Part shown: positions 1-5,964 of the stretch, piece after piece
How positions within the stretch are numbered: position 1 is the stretch's first letter
Layout of the letters: each line of letters starts with the position of its first letter
From: Prolixibacteraceae bacterium
GTDB lineage: Bacteria > Bacteroidota > Bacteroidia > Bacteroidales > Prolixibacteraceae
Reading direction: 5' to 3'
Assembly: GCA_014380255.1 (NCBI GenBank)
Contig: JACMKG010000194.1
Span: forward strand, 1-9,584
Length of the DNA stretch: 9,584 nt
Program-made: the position numbers and the translations under genes
Notes under the pieces: generated by a model
What the model saw: only the letters and a program-made list of their open reading frames with translations
Database searches by the model: none
What the model was told of the DNA's origin: nothing

Positions 1-364
1 CCGCTGCCCCAAGCTTTATAATCCATGGGAAAGCTTTTTCATGACGCTCTTCTATTTTTGAAATTAGCCAGACGAGTGTCCAGAACAAAAACAGGATGGT
101 TGCCGCGCTCGATACTGCCGAAACCAGGTTAATGGCATAGGCAGCCTTTTCAGGGTTCCCGAAACTAAAGAGTGAAAACACGCGTCCAATCAGCATAAAT
201 AGGGGAGCTCCGGGCGAATGGTTGATCTCCAGCTTATAGGCCGATACCAGGAATTCGCCACAGTCCCACAGGCTGAGAGTCGGCTCCAAGGTCAGGATAT
301 AGACCAATAGGGAGATACCAAAAACGAGCCATCCGGCCAGGTTGTTAACGCGCTGCTGATTCAT
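1..364 (-). CDS. Glycosyltransferase-117 / DUF2723 family membrane protein, N-terminal part (partial)
   Basis: Reading from ATG at 364 down to base 1 gives about 121 residues beginning MNQQRVNNLAGWLVFGISLL; the rest lies beyond the window. A first hydrophobic segment (about residues 9-25) is followed by the motif LSLWDCGEFLVSAYKLEINH, then SPGAPLFMLIGRVFSLF, and a second hydrophobic segment (about 78-103). The W-D-x-G-E-F and H-x-P-G-A-P-L-F signatures are characteristic of DUF2723, a Bacteroidota family now grouped with GT117 and distantly related to eukaryotic TMEM260 O-mannosyltransferase. The acidic D-x-G-E loop matches the lipid-linked sugar transferase (GT-C) layout. Family members are usually around 1000 residues with many membrane spans, so most of the protein is missing here. 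The likely role is transfer of a sugar from a polyprenyl carrier at the cytoplasmic membrane; the substrate is unknown. It is divergent from the DUF4160 unit. Confidence 0.88.
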   Translation of the reverse strand, partial: MNQQRVNNLAGWLVFGISLLVYILTLEPTLSLWDCGEFLVSAYKLEINHSPGAPLFMLIGRVFSLFSFGNPEKAAYAINLVSAVSSAATILFLFWTLVWLISKIEERHEKAFPWIIKLGAA

Positions 365-413
365 GAAAGAATTTTTTATTACCTGTACACACAAAAAAGA
401 AGAGGTTCAAAGG

Positions 414-421
414 CAAAGATT
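414..421 (-). promoter_or_regulatory. Possible -7 element for the DUF2723/GT117 gene
   Basis: On the minus strand this reads AATCTTTG, seven of eight matches to the Bacteroidota -7 consensus TAnnTTTG. It lies about 50 bp upstream of the ATG at 364. No clear TTG -33 element is visible at the expected spacing, so the call is tentative. Confidence 0.25.
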
Positions 422-489
422 GTTTTTTTAAGAATATTTCAGATAAGATAAGACTCACCAAGCATTCCAATTTCTTCATACAAAAGTGT

Positions 490-497
490 TACCTTCG
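490..497 (+). promoter_or_regulatory. Possible -7 element for the DUF4160–DUF2442 unit
   Basis: TACCTTCG matches TAnnTTTG at all but one position. Transcription would start near 504, giving a leader of about 23 nt to the ATG at 527. That distance suits 527 as the ancestral start of the DUF4160 gene and places the apparent lost-base site inside the transcript. The -33 region is weak. Confidence 0.35.
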
Positions 498-526
498 TAC
501 TGGAAAATCAAATAAGCATACAAAAT

Positions 527-564
527 ATGGCCATTATATCAATGTTTTACGGAATTTAATTTCA
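527..564 (+). other. Out-of-frame 5' end of the DUF4160 gene (apparent single-base loss)
   Basis: ATG at 527 reads M-A-I-I-S-M-F-Y-G-I and then hits TAA at 557-559. This is the usual DUF4160 N-terminus (M-x-x-I-S-x-F-Y-G-I-I-I-x-M-Y). Adding one base between 556 and 557 gives G-I-(I/L/V)-I-S-M-Y and joins exactly to the downstream frame that starts at ATG 565. The site is a short T run (555-557), so a TTTT to TTT contraction is the simplest explanation. It could be a real mutation, a sequencing error, or a variable site. Confidence 0.7.
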
Positions 565-795
565 ATGTATTATTTGGATAATAAACGTCATAAATTACCT
601 CATATTCATGTTAAGTACCAAGATGAAGAAGCTGTTATTGCAATTCAGGATGGACAATTATTGGAAGGAACATTAAAGGTAAATAAAATGAAACTTGTTC
701 AGGCATGGATCGAAATACATAATGAGGAATTAATGGCAGACTGGGAATTGGCAATTATGGGAGAAACAATATTTAAAATTGATCCTTTAAAATAA
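565..795 (+). CDS. DUF4160 domain protein, likely 5'-truncated by a frameshift
   Basis: The 76-residue frame from ATG 565 has the family core: YYLDNKRHKLPHIHVKY near the start (conserved P-H-I-H-V), a central EGTLKVNK segment, and the helix VQAWIEIHNEELMADWELA followed by a short tail. DUF4160 proteins are about 85-90 residues; the missing 12 residues are encoded just upstream in another frame (527-559). Whether the shortened protein, lacking the S-M-F-Y-G-I beta strand, is functional is unclear. No Shine-Dalgarno sequence precedes 565, as is common in Bacteroidota. The gene is followed 7 bp later by a DUF2442 gene, a recurrent pairing. Biochemical function is unknown; small size and pairing suggest a toxin-antitoxin-like module, but that is inference. 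GC content is about 33% in the stretch counted (601-720), lower than a sampled GC-rich stretch of the GH3 gene. Confidence 0.75.
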   Translation: MYYLDNKRHKLPHIHVKYQDEEAVIAIQDGQLLEGTLKVNKMKLVQAWIEIHNEELMADWELAIMGETIFKIDPLK

Positions 796-802
796 CAAAC
801 AA

Positions 803-1033
803 ATGAGCCCAAGAGTTATTAATGTGAAACCGGAACAAGACTTTTTTCTATTACTGACATTTAGTAATGGTGAAGTGAAAAAGTTTGATGTAAAGCCCTA
901 TCTTGGGATTGGGATATTTAAAGAATTAGAGGATTTGGCTGTGTTCAATTCTGTAAAGCCTTTCCTTGGAAGCATTCAATGGGTCAATGGGGCCGACTTA
1001 TGTCCTGATACGCTCTACTTGGATAGTATATAA
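803..1033 (+). CDS. DUF2442 domain protein
   Basis: A 76-residue protein, MSPRVINVKPEQDFFLLLTF and onward, with the DUF2442 plan: an N-terminal strand pair in which the F-S-N-G-E-V-K-K-F-D turn leads to F-D-V-K-P-Y-L, then a helix (GIFKELEDLAVFNSV) and the C-terminal signature I-Q-W-x-N-G-A-D-L-C-P-D-T-L-Y. Length matches the family and both ends look intact. It starts 7 bp after the DUF4160 stop, so the two are almost certainly co-transcribed. DUF2442 proteins are small alpha/beta proteins of unknown activity often encoded beside DUF4160. A partner or antitoxin-like role is plausible but unproven. Confidence 0.88.
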   Translation: MSPRVINVKPEQDFFLLLTFSNGEVKKFDVKPYLGIGIFKELEDLAVFNSVKPFLGSIQWVNGADLCPDTLYLDSI

Positions 1034-1042
1034 AAGTTCATA

Positions 1043-1068
1043 TTTGATTGCTTCAATAAAAAATCAAA
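1043..1068 (+). terminator. Weak hairpin after the DUF2442 gene
   Basis: TTTGATT (1043-1049) pairs with AATCAAA (1062-1068): a perfect 7-bp AT-rich stem with a 12-nt loop, 10 nt past the stop. The following tract (CGTTTATG) is a poor U-run, so it may be only a weak terminator or a 3'-end stabilising hairpin. Confidence 0.3.
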
Positions 1069-1132
1069 CGTTTATGTAAACTCCTATATAAATGCATATA
1101 AGCAGTTTTATACTTAACTCCATTAATGTATT

Positions 1133-1204
1133 TTAAATTACGGCTTCCACATTATACATTTCACAAAGAAGCTGCATCAGACCTCTCTGACGTTCATTAA
1201 GCAT
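1133..1204 (-). pseudogene. Possible 3' remnant of a decayed gene
   Basis: From ATG 1204 the minus strand reads LNERQRGLMQLLCEMYNVEA, flanked by the initial M and a final V-I before TAA. This amphipathic, protein-like sequence is too short to be a typical gene. The adjacent -1 frame just upstream also reads protein-like (Y-N-R-M-P-I-G-D-N-A) before stopping in the same place, as expected of a C-terminus with a frameshift. I do not recognise the parent family, and a chance frame remains possible. Confidence 0.25.
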
Positions 1205-1386
1205 TATCCCCTATTGGCATTCTGTTATACTACGAGGAATAATTAAAAATCTCATAGAAAGAACATTTTGATAGAATATTACTCATGATATTTTATTAAA
1301 AGTGCGTCCGTAATGACCCTGGGGCAATGATGGGTCCCTATTTTGAGTATTCAAAACAATAACCCGGTAGCAACCCGTTAGTCCAA

Positions 1387-1425
1387 GAGTAAGAGAGAGT
1401 TGAGCCTTCTGGTTTACTCTTACTC
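1387..1425. repeat. 9-bp inverted repeat (hairpin)
   Basis: GAGTAAGAG (1387-1395) is perfectly complementary to CTCTTACTC (1417-1425), with a 21-nt spacer. It is not followed by a U-run on either strand and is over 150 bp from the nearest start codon. It could be an operator, a small-RNA stem or a mobile-element remnant. Confidence 0.45.
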
Positions 1426-1520
1426 CTTTCGAACTTTTAAAGGATGTTTTAGATTAAACAACGATTTTATATGCTTTGCCAGAAGAGGCTTAGGTTTTAT
1501 CGAATGGTTGGGATATGCGA

Positions 1521-1557
1521 TAAACAAAAAAAGAGGATGTCTTGCGACACCCTCTTT
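1521..1557 (-). terminator. Intrinsic terminator of the DUF1080 gene
   Basis: Read on the minus strand, the arm at 1557-1546 pairs over 12 bp with the arm at 1541-1530, the only non-Watson-Crick pair being one G·U. The loop is GCAA, a GNRA tetraloop. A U-rich run follows (1530-1522). It starts about 22 nt after the DUF1080 stop codon. On the plus strand the G·U becomes A·C and no T-run follows, so it works best for the minus strand. Confidence 0.88.
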
Positions 1558-1578
1558 GCTATAGGTTTTTCAGGAATA

Positions 1579-2370
1579 TTATTTCAAATACTGGGCTGGT
1601 AATCCTTTAATTTTCTCGATTTCTATCTTGCGGATAAAGAATTCGCCACCTTCTGACTGCAATTGAATTTTGCCTTTGGTAAGCGGTACTTTTACTCCAT
1701 TTTCAAGTTTGCTGCAATTGGTATTGACCATCACAGCCTGACCGTTCACTACATGAATGGTAGTCTGTCCATAGCAATACAAATCAACGGTATTCCATTC
1801 GCCCAACGCTTTTTCTGCATCATAGGCTTTTTTTATGGAACGGCCATTGTGAGTTTCGCTGAAAGCCAATGGCAGACCTTGCGGGTCATATAGGTAACTT
1901 TTGCCATCGCCTGATTTAATCACCTTGGTATCGCAGTAGGTATTAGCCATCAGGTAAGTGTCTCCAACATTTTGGTGCATCAGCTGATGCTCAATGTTGG
2001 CCATCCAGGTGCCAAATGCCGCGCCAAAAGGGCCGTAGCTGTGATAAAGCAAACCGCTGTTTCGTTTACCATATACTTTTTCACCCCATTTGAATTCAAG
2101 GCGCAGATGATAGTTGGCAAACTCTGCTTTGGTGGCCAGAGAGGCAAAAATGTCTCCTGATACATGGATCACTTTTTGTCCGTCAACTTCAACAATGCTG
2201 TAGGTGCTTTCAGGAGTGGCTTTTTTAGCCAGGTCTTCAAAGCCTTCAATGGGGCTGCCGAGGTAAATGGTCCAGTTTTTTAAGTTCTTTCCGTTGAATA
2301 GTTTTTTTTGAGAATAGGCTGAACCAGCCAAAATACATACGGTTAGTAGAAGTAAAATCTTTTTCATCAT
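1579..2370 (-). CDS. Secreted DUF1080 / 3-keto-disaccharide hydrolase-like protein
   Basis: The 263-residue product has a signal peptide (MMKKILLLLTVCILAGSAYS, cleavage probably before Q21), then LFNGKNLKNWTIYLG, the usual opening of the DUF1080 domain. Other family marks are K-R-N-S-G-L-L-Y-H (residues 102-110), W-N-T-V-D-L-Y-C-Y-G (192-201), V-V-N-G-Q-A-V-M (207-214) and the terminal strand GKIQLQSEGGEFFIRKIEIE (233-252). The domain is a concanavalin/jelly-roll beta sandwich found in many exported Bacteroidota and Planctomycetota proteins; some members hydrolyse 3-keto sugars. A single domain fills the mature protein. Export to the periplasm is predicted from the signal peptide; the substrate cannot be assigned. 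ATG 2367 is an equally possible start. It has its own terminator downstream, and the upstream gene's terminator lies just before it, so it appears to be a single-gene unit. Confidence 0.9.
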   Translation of the reverse strand: MMKKILLLLTVCILAGSAYSQKKLFNGKNLKNWTIYLGSPIEGFEDLAKKATPESTYSIVEVDGQKVIHVSGDIFASLATKAEFANYHLRLEFKWGEKVYGKRNSGLLYHSYGPFGAAFGTWMANIEHQLMHQNVGDTYLMANTYCDTKVIKSGDGKSYLYDPQGLPLAFSETHNGRSIKKAYDAEKALGEWNTVDLYCYGQTTIHVVNGQAVMVNTNCSKLENGVKVPLTKGKIQLQSEGGEFFIRKIEIEKIKGLPAQYLK

Positions 2371-2393
2371 GAATTGGTTTGGTTGAATTGGTC

Positions 2394-2425
2394 AAAAAAA
2401 AACTGCCCCAATAGGATAGGGCAGT
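2394..2425 (-). terminator. Intrinsic terminator of the small HTH gene
   Basis: On the minus strand ACTGCCC (2425-2419) pairs with GGGCAGT (2408-2402) around a 10-nt loop and is followed by nine T (2402-2394). It lies 26 nt after the stop of the HTH gene and only about 24 bp before the DUF1080 start codon. It could therefore separate the two transcripts or act as an attenuator in a DUF1080 leader. Confidence 0.8.
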
Positions 2426-2450
2426 CTATCTGAAATTGAGTTATAAAATT

Positions 2451-2705
2451 TTAATGGGTTTGTAAATTAATTAATTCCTGGGCTCTCTCCAGAATAGCTG
2501 TGTCATCAAGTAGTACAACGCCTCCATCAGGTCCCGGTTCAATATGAAGTCCTACTGATTTACCCCTGTCATAGTTTGCACCGCCAAAATAATTCCTGAC
2601 CGTTTCAACTTCAATATTAAATTCTTTGGCAATCTGGTGTATTGAACCGGAAGGTAAACTGTCTTTGATGTGACGTAATTCATTAAATGTGATTTTTCTC
2701 TCCAT
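2451..2705 (-). CDS. Small helix-turn-helix DNA-binding protein
   Basis: An 84-residue protein. Residues about 5-16 form a first helix (ITFNELRHIKDS), followed by P-S-G-S and a helix-turn-helix-like segment SIHQIAKEFNIEVETVRNYF (21-40), in which I-A-x-x-F-N-x-x-x-x-T-V is the HTH core. A G-G-A-N-Y turn and the conserved-looking H-I-E-P-G-P-D-G-G-V-V-L-L-D-D motif (54-68) come next, then a C-terminal helix. Proteins of this type (short HTH followed by an E-P-G-P-D-G-G strand) occur widely in Bacteroidota and are usually annotated only as DNA-binding or hypothetical. Target unknown. It is flanked by its own terminator and a 240-bp upstream gap, so it is probably transcribed alone. Confidence 0.85.
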   Translation of the reverse strand: MERKITFNELRHIKDSLPSGSIHQIAKEFNIEVETVRNYFGGANYDRGKSVGLHIEPGPDGGVVLLDDTAILERAQELINLQTH

Positions 2706-2753
2706 GACAATTAGTTTTATGGTTATATACTATTTATCTACCTTAAGACCCTT

Positions 2754-2782
2754 TAAAGTTAGAATTAATATATAAATAACAA
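2754..2782 (-). promoter_or_regulatory. Possible promoter of the small HTH gene
   Basis: On the minus strand TTG (2782-2780) is followed after 18 bp by TAACTTTA (2761-2754), a seven-of-eight match to TAnnTTTG. Transcription would begin near 2747, giving a leader of about 42 nt. In this AT-rich stretch a chance match is quite possible. Confidence 0.3.
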
Positions 2783-2878
2783 TAGGGATACGATATGTTT
2801 TAACAACAGGTTTTCAACAGAAGGATGATTTGTGGTATTTAACAAAGGGCAAATGCTCTGTTCCTGCTTGTATGATAA

Positions 2879-2904
2879 GCTCTTTAGAAAAAGAATAAAA
2901 GAGC
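2879..2904 (-). terminator. Possible weak terminator after the GH3–serine hydrolase gene
   Basis: GCTCTTT (2879-2885) and AAAGAGC (2898-2904) form a 7-bp stem with a 12-nt loop, about 41 nt after the stop codon of the GH3 gene. Only a short TTA run follows on the minus strand. It is the best candidate in the gap but not a convincing intrinsic terminator. Confidence 0.35.
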
Positions 2905-2945
2905 GTAGTGTATGAATTCTAAAAATATTTAACAATTATTAATAA

Positions 2946-5888
2946 TTAATGCAGTCCTTTTTTGATTGCATCGTAGATTGCCTGATGCATTGCAGGGCGA
3001 ATATTCAGATCTGAAATGGCTGAATTTCTTCTGGTTGGATATACTCTGTTGGATAAAAATATAAATAACAGTTCGTTTTCTGGATCTGCCCATGTAAAGA
3101 TTCCTGTAAAGCCGGTATGCCCGTAACTGGAAGGACTGGCATCGGGGGCCGGATAATTATTCTTCATGCCTCTGATTCCCGGATCCGGGCGGTCGAATCC
3201 AAGGGCGCGTCTGTTGATTAAAGGAAGCGTGGGCGCTTTGGTAAACTCCTGGATCGTGGCAGGTGAAATGTATTGTTTTCCACCGTAGTAGCCTGACTGA
3301 AGGTACATCTGCATCACTTTTGCCAAATCATTGGCTGAACTGAACAAACCGGCATTTCCCGAAACCCCTCCCATTAAAGCTGCCATTTCATCATGAACAA
3401 AGCCTTCAATTAATTCTCTTCTGAAGATTTCATCGTTTTCTGTAGGTGCGATCTGCTCTATGGGATATTTCTCATAGGGTTTGTAGCAGGTGGTCACTGC
3501 TCCCAGCGGCTTATAAAACTCCTGGTTCATGTATTCCTGGAAGTTTTTGCCCGTCAGCTTTTCTACCATCAAGGGAAGAAGGCCGAAACCGAGGTCGGAG
3601 TATTCATATGCTTTTTGTGGAAGAAGGGGTGACTTGATAATGTCTTGCACGATTTGTTTTTTAAAGTCGTTTTTTACATACAAGTCCCTGGAAATACGTA
3701 CCTGGTACTTTTCTTCAGGATGATTTCTGAAGACATCTTTACGTAACGTTGCTTTTGTCCCGGGTTCGAGCCAGAAAGGTATCGAGCTTTTCAGGCGCCC
3801 CTGGTGGGTGAGAATATCGTTAACGGTAATCTGTTCCTTGTTGGTTTTTTTGAATTCGGTGAAGTATTCGGAAAAAGGCACATCCAGCTTAATAGTTTTC
3901 TCATCATACAGTTTCATGATGGCCGGCAGAGGTGCTGTTATTTTGGTAACGGATGCCAGATCGTACAGATCATCTTTTTGAACAGGCCTTTTACTTTCGT
4001 AGGTGAAATTTCCGTAGCAATTATTTAGAATCACTTTTCCATTCTTGGCAATTAACACCTGGCAGCCTGGGAATGCTTTGCGTTCAATACCCATTCGGGC
4101 AATCGAATCAATCATATGCTCCAGGCTTGCTGAATTAATCTTTACTTCCTCTGGCAGGGTGTATTTCAACCGTCTGATATTCTGAATATCAATTCCCGCA
4201 CGTAAGGCATAGAGATTTTTCACCTTGACAGGTAATTTGCCATTGGCATTGGTGGCTCCAAAAACAAGTGATGCTGCCAGTTCCTGTGAGTCTTTGTCAT
4301 CCTGGTAGGCCATCACCAGACTGCGTGTATTGGTTAGAGCAGGAAAATATTGCAGGGAGTAAGGATTTCCAAAGTAACAGGTTACGGTATTTTTGTCTTT
4401 AAGCTGTTCAACCAGACTGATCTGTGAATCCGTAATTCCAAAACGCTTGGATGGATAAAGATTCAGGTTGTGCATCCCAACAATGACAAGATTATAGGGA
4501 TTCAACTGGGTGAGCAGATTTTTTATTTCTTCCGGTGTAGGATTCTTTCCCACATTGAAATGATCAATACTTGTATAATTGCCAAGCATTTTTTGAAACG
4601 GTGCTACCTGGTCGGTGCCTATTGAAAGGCTGGCAATTTTAAGGGAGTCGAGTTTTTGTAAGGGAATCAGGTTACCCTTGTTCTGCAGAACAGTCATTGA
4701 TTGTTCCTGCAGCAAACGCTTGGTAAGCAGGTATTCGTTCGTGTTTAATTTCTGAACCAGGTTTTGCGTATCTACAAACCTGTTTTGGTGGAGACCAAGC
4801 CATCTTTTTATGGTCAGCACTTTCCGGCATTTCTCCTCGATCTCCTGGAGGGTTAATTCACCGCTGGTCACAGATAGCAAGACCGCTGCAATGGCCTTGT
4901 CAAGGCTGGGAACAATTTCGACCATATCATTGCCCGCTTTTAAAGCTTTGACAACCGACTGGGCGGATGTGTACATGTTGGAAACGCCCTTCATATTCAT
5001 GGCGTCGGTGATCACCAGGCCTTTAAAGCCCAATTCTTCCTTTAATTTGGTATTTATAATCTTTGGAGAAAGTGTGGCAGGTAATTTTTTGTTTTTATCA
5101 AGAGCCGGAACATGAAGATGTCCTGTCATTACTGCACCGATTCCTTTGTTGATGAGATACGAGAATGGGAATAATTCCAGTGAGTCAAGCTGGCTTTTAG
5201 TCTGAAGTATGATCGGGAGCCCCACATGCGAATCTGTCTGGGTATCCCCATGACCGGGGAAATGCTTGGCAGTAGCCAACACTCCGGCATCCTGCATACC
5301 ACTGGCAAATAACCACGATTTGCGTGCAACCTGTATTTTGTCTTCTCCAAAGGAGCGGTGGTTGATAATGGGATTGTCGTGATTTACATTGATATCGCAT
5401 ACCGGTGCCATATTCATATGAATGCCCAGCATACGGCACTGCTTTCCGATTTCAACACCCATCTTGTAGATCAGCGAATCATTGACAATAGCGCCCAGTG
5501 CCATTTGCACGGGGTAACTCAGTGTTGAATCGAGTCTGAAGCCCAGACCGGTCTCCCCATCGATGGCTACCAGCAAAGGGACATTCGATACTTTTTGAAG
5601 GGTATTGCTGATTTTCGCCTGGGCAACAGGGCCTCCCTGCATAAAAATTACCCCGCCTACCTGGAATTGATTGACAAGTTTTATCAGATCATCGGTCTTC
5701 GAATTCTTTAAATTCGAGTATGCCTGAATCATAAACAGCTGCCCAATCTTTTGGTCAATGGTTAGTTTATTCATCAGTGAATCGACCCATGGATCACTGC
5801 TATGACTACTAAATGGCGGATTTTGTTGTGCAAAGCCAGATCCCAATGCCACAATCAGGACCAGCAGTAGTGCTATATATCTCTTCAT
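2946..5888 (-). CDS. Exported GH3 beta-N-acetylglucosaminidase (NagZ-type) fused to S12/beta-lactamase-fold serine hydrolase
   Basis: From ATG 5888 the product is 980 residues. The signal peptide is MKRYIALLLVLIVALGSGFA. GH3 catalytic domain, about 31-395: K208-H-F-P-G-H-G-x-x-x-x-D219-S-H221 fits the NagZ signature KH(F/I)PG(H/L)GxxxxD(S/T)H, whose D and H form the acid/base dyad. The nucleophile is D295 in I-T-D-A-M-N-M; sugar-binding residues probably include D110 and R178 (R-S-F-G-E-D). A GH3 C-terminal alpha/beta domain spans about 400-575. The serine-hydrolase domain, about 585-970, has S646-x-x-K649 (S-V-T-K), Y763-S-D and H924-T-G. The first domain should cut GlcNAc-MurNAc bonds of cell-wall fragments in the periplasm. 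The second resembles amidases, esterases and DD-peptidases of family S12; its activity is inferred only. A longer frame exists to ATG 5969, but 5888 gives a clean signal peptide and a -7 box overlaps the extra codons. Such fusions are known in Bacteroidota. Confidence 0.92.
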   Translation of the reverse strand: MKRYIALLLVLIVALGSGFAQQNPPFSSHSSDPWVDSLMNKLTIDQKIGQLFMIQAYSNLKNSKTDDLIKLVNQFQVGGVIFMQGGPVAQAKISNTLQKVSNVPLLVAIDGETGLGFRLDSTLSYPVQMALGAIVNDSLIYKMGVEIGKQCRMLGIHMNMAPVCDINVNHDNPIINHRSFGEDKIQVARKSWLFASGMQDAGVLATAKHFPGHGDTQTDSHVGLPIILQTKSQLDSLELFPFSYLINKGIGAVMTGHLHVPALDKNKKLPATLSPKIINTKLKEELGFKGLVITDAMNMKGVSNMYTSAQSVVKALKAGNDMVEIVPSLDKAIAAVLLSVTSGELTLQEIEEKCRKVLTIKRWLGLHQNRFVDTQNLVQKLNTNEYLLTKRLLQEQSMTVLQNKGNLIPLQKLDSLKIASLSIGTDQVAPFQKMLGNYTSIDHFNVGKNPTPEEIKNLLTQLNPYNLVIVGMHNLNLYPSKRFGITDSQISLVEQLKDKNTVTCYFGNPYSLQYFPALTNTRSLVMAYQDDKDSQELAASLVFGATNANGKLPVKVKNLYALRAGIDIQNIRRLKYTLPEEVKINSASLEHMIDSIARMGIERKAFPGCQVLIAKNGKVILNNCYGNFTYESKRPVQKDDLYDLASVTKITAPLPAIMKLYDEKTIKLDVPFSEYFTEFKKTNKEQITVNDILTHQGRLKSSIPFWLEPGTKATLRKDVFRNHPEEKYQVRISRDLYVKNDFKKQIVQDIIKSPLLPQKAYEYSDLGFGLLPLMVEKLTGKNFQEYMNQEFYKPLGAVTTCYKPYEKYPIEQIAPTENDEIFRRELIEGFVHDEMAALMGGVSGNAGLFSSANDLAKVMQMYLQSGYYGGKQYISPATIQEFTKAPTLPLINRRALGFDRPDPGIRGMKNNYPAPDASPSSYGHTGFTGIFTWADPENELLFIFLSNRVYPTRRNSAISDLNIRPAMHQAIYDAIKKGLH

Positions 5889-5956
5889 TCCAATCTTTCT
5901 TCGGATGTAAAGATAAAAAAGAATGAGCATTTTCAGGTTCATTTTAAGAGTATTTG

Positions 5957-5964
5957 CAAAATTA
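5957..5964 (-). promoter_or_regulatory. -7 element for the GH3–serine hydrolase gene
   Basis: On the minus strand this reads TAATTTTG, a perfect match to TAnnTTTG. Transcription would begin near 5950 with a leader of about 62 nt to ATG 5888. The alternative ATG at 5969 would then lie upstream of the transcription start. The -33 element is weak. Confidence 0.45.

Larger units (their letters stand above)
1034..1520. other. Gene-poor intergenic stretch of about 0.5 kb
   Basis: I find no intact gene here. It is AT-rich apart from a GC-richer patch around 1306-1345. It contains a hairpin after DUF2442 (1043-1068), a 23-codon minus-strand frame that may be a gene fragment (1133-1204), a minus-strand frame with no stop and no ATG (1286-1453), tandem near-copies of AACCCGKTA (1361-1369, 1372-1380), a 9-bp inverted repeat (1387-1425) and a 7-bp inverted repeat (1496-1502 with 1518-1524). 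No tRNA, rRNA or transposase was recognised. Decay of an inserted accessory segment is the best guess. Confidence 0.6.

Noticed and set aside
1361..1380. Tandem near-repeat of AACCCGKTA
   Set aside because: There are only two short copies; not enough for a CRISPR, iteron or attachment-site call.
1286..1453. 56-codon minus-strand stretch without stops
   Set aside because: It has no ATG, and no family was recognised in its translation. The length can occur by chance, so I report it only as part of the gene-poor stretch.
2934..2947. Perfect 14-bp palindrome AATTATTAATAATT
   Set aside because: It is made only of A and T in a very AT-rich region, so it is likely by chance, and it overlaps the GH3 stop codon.
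4810..5115. 101-codon plus-strand open frame
   Set aside because: It lies wholly antisense to conserved GH3 sequence, including the nucleophile region, and its translation has no recognisable features.
5129..5439. Two overlapping minus-strand frames of 73 and 80 codons
   Set aside because: They are alternative frames on the same strand as the GH3 gene, across its most conserved segment.
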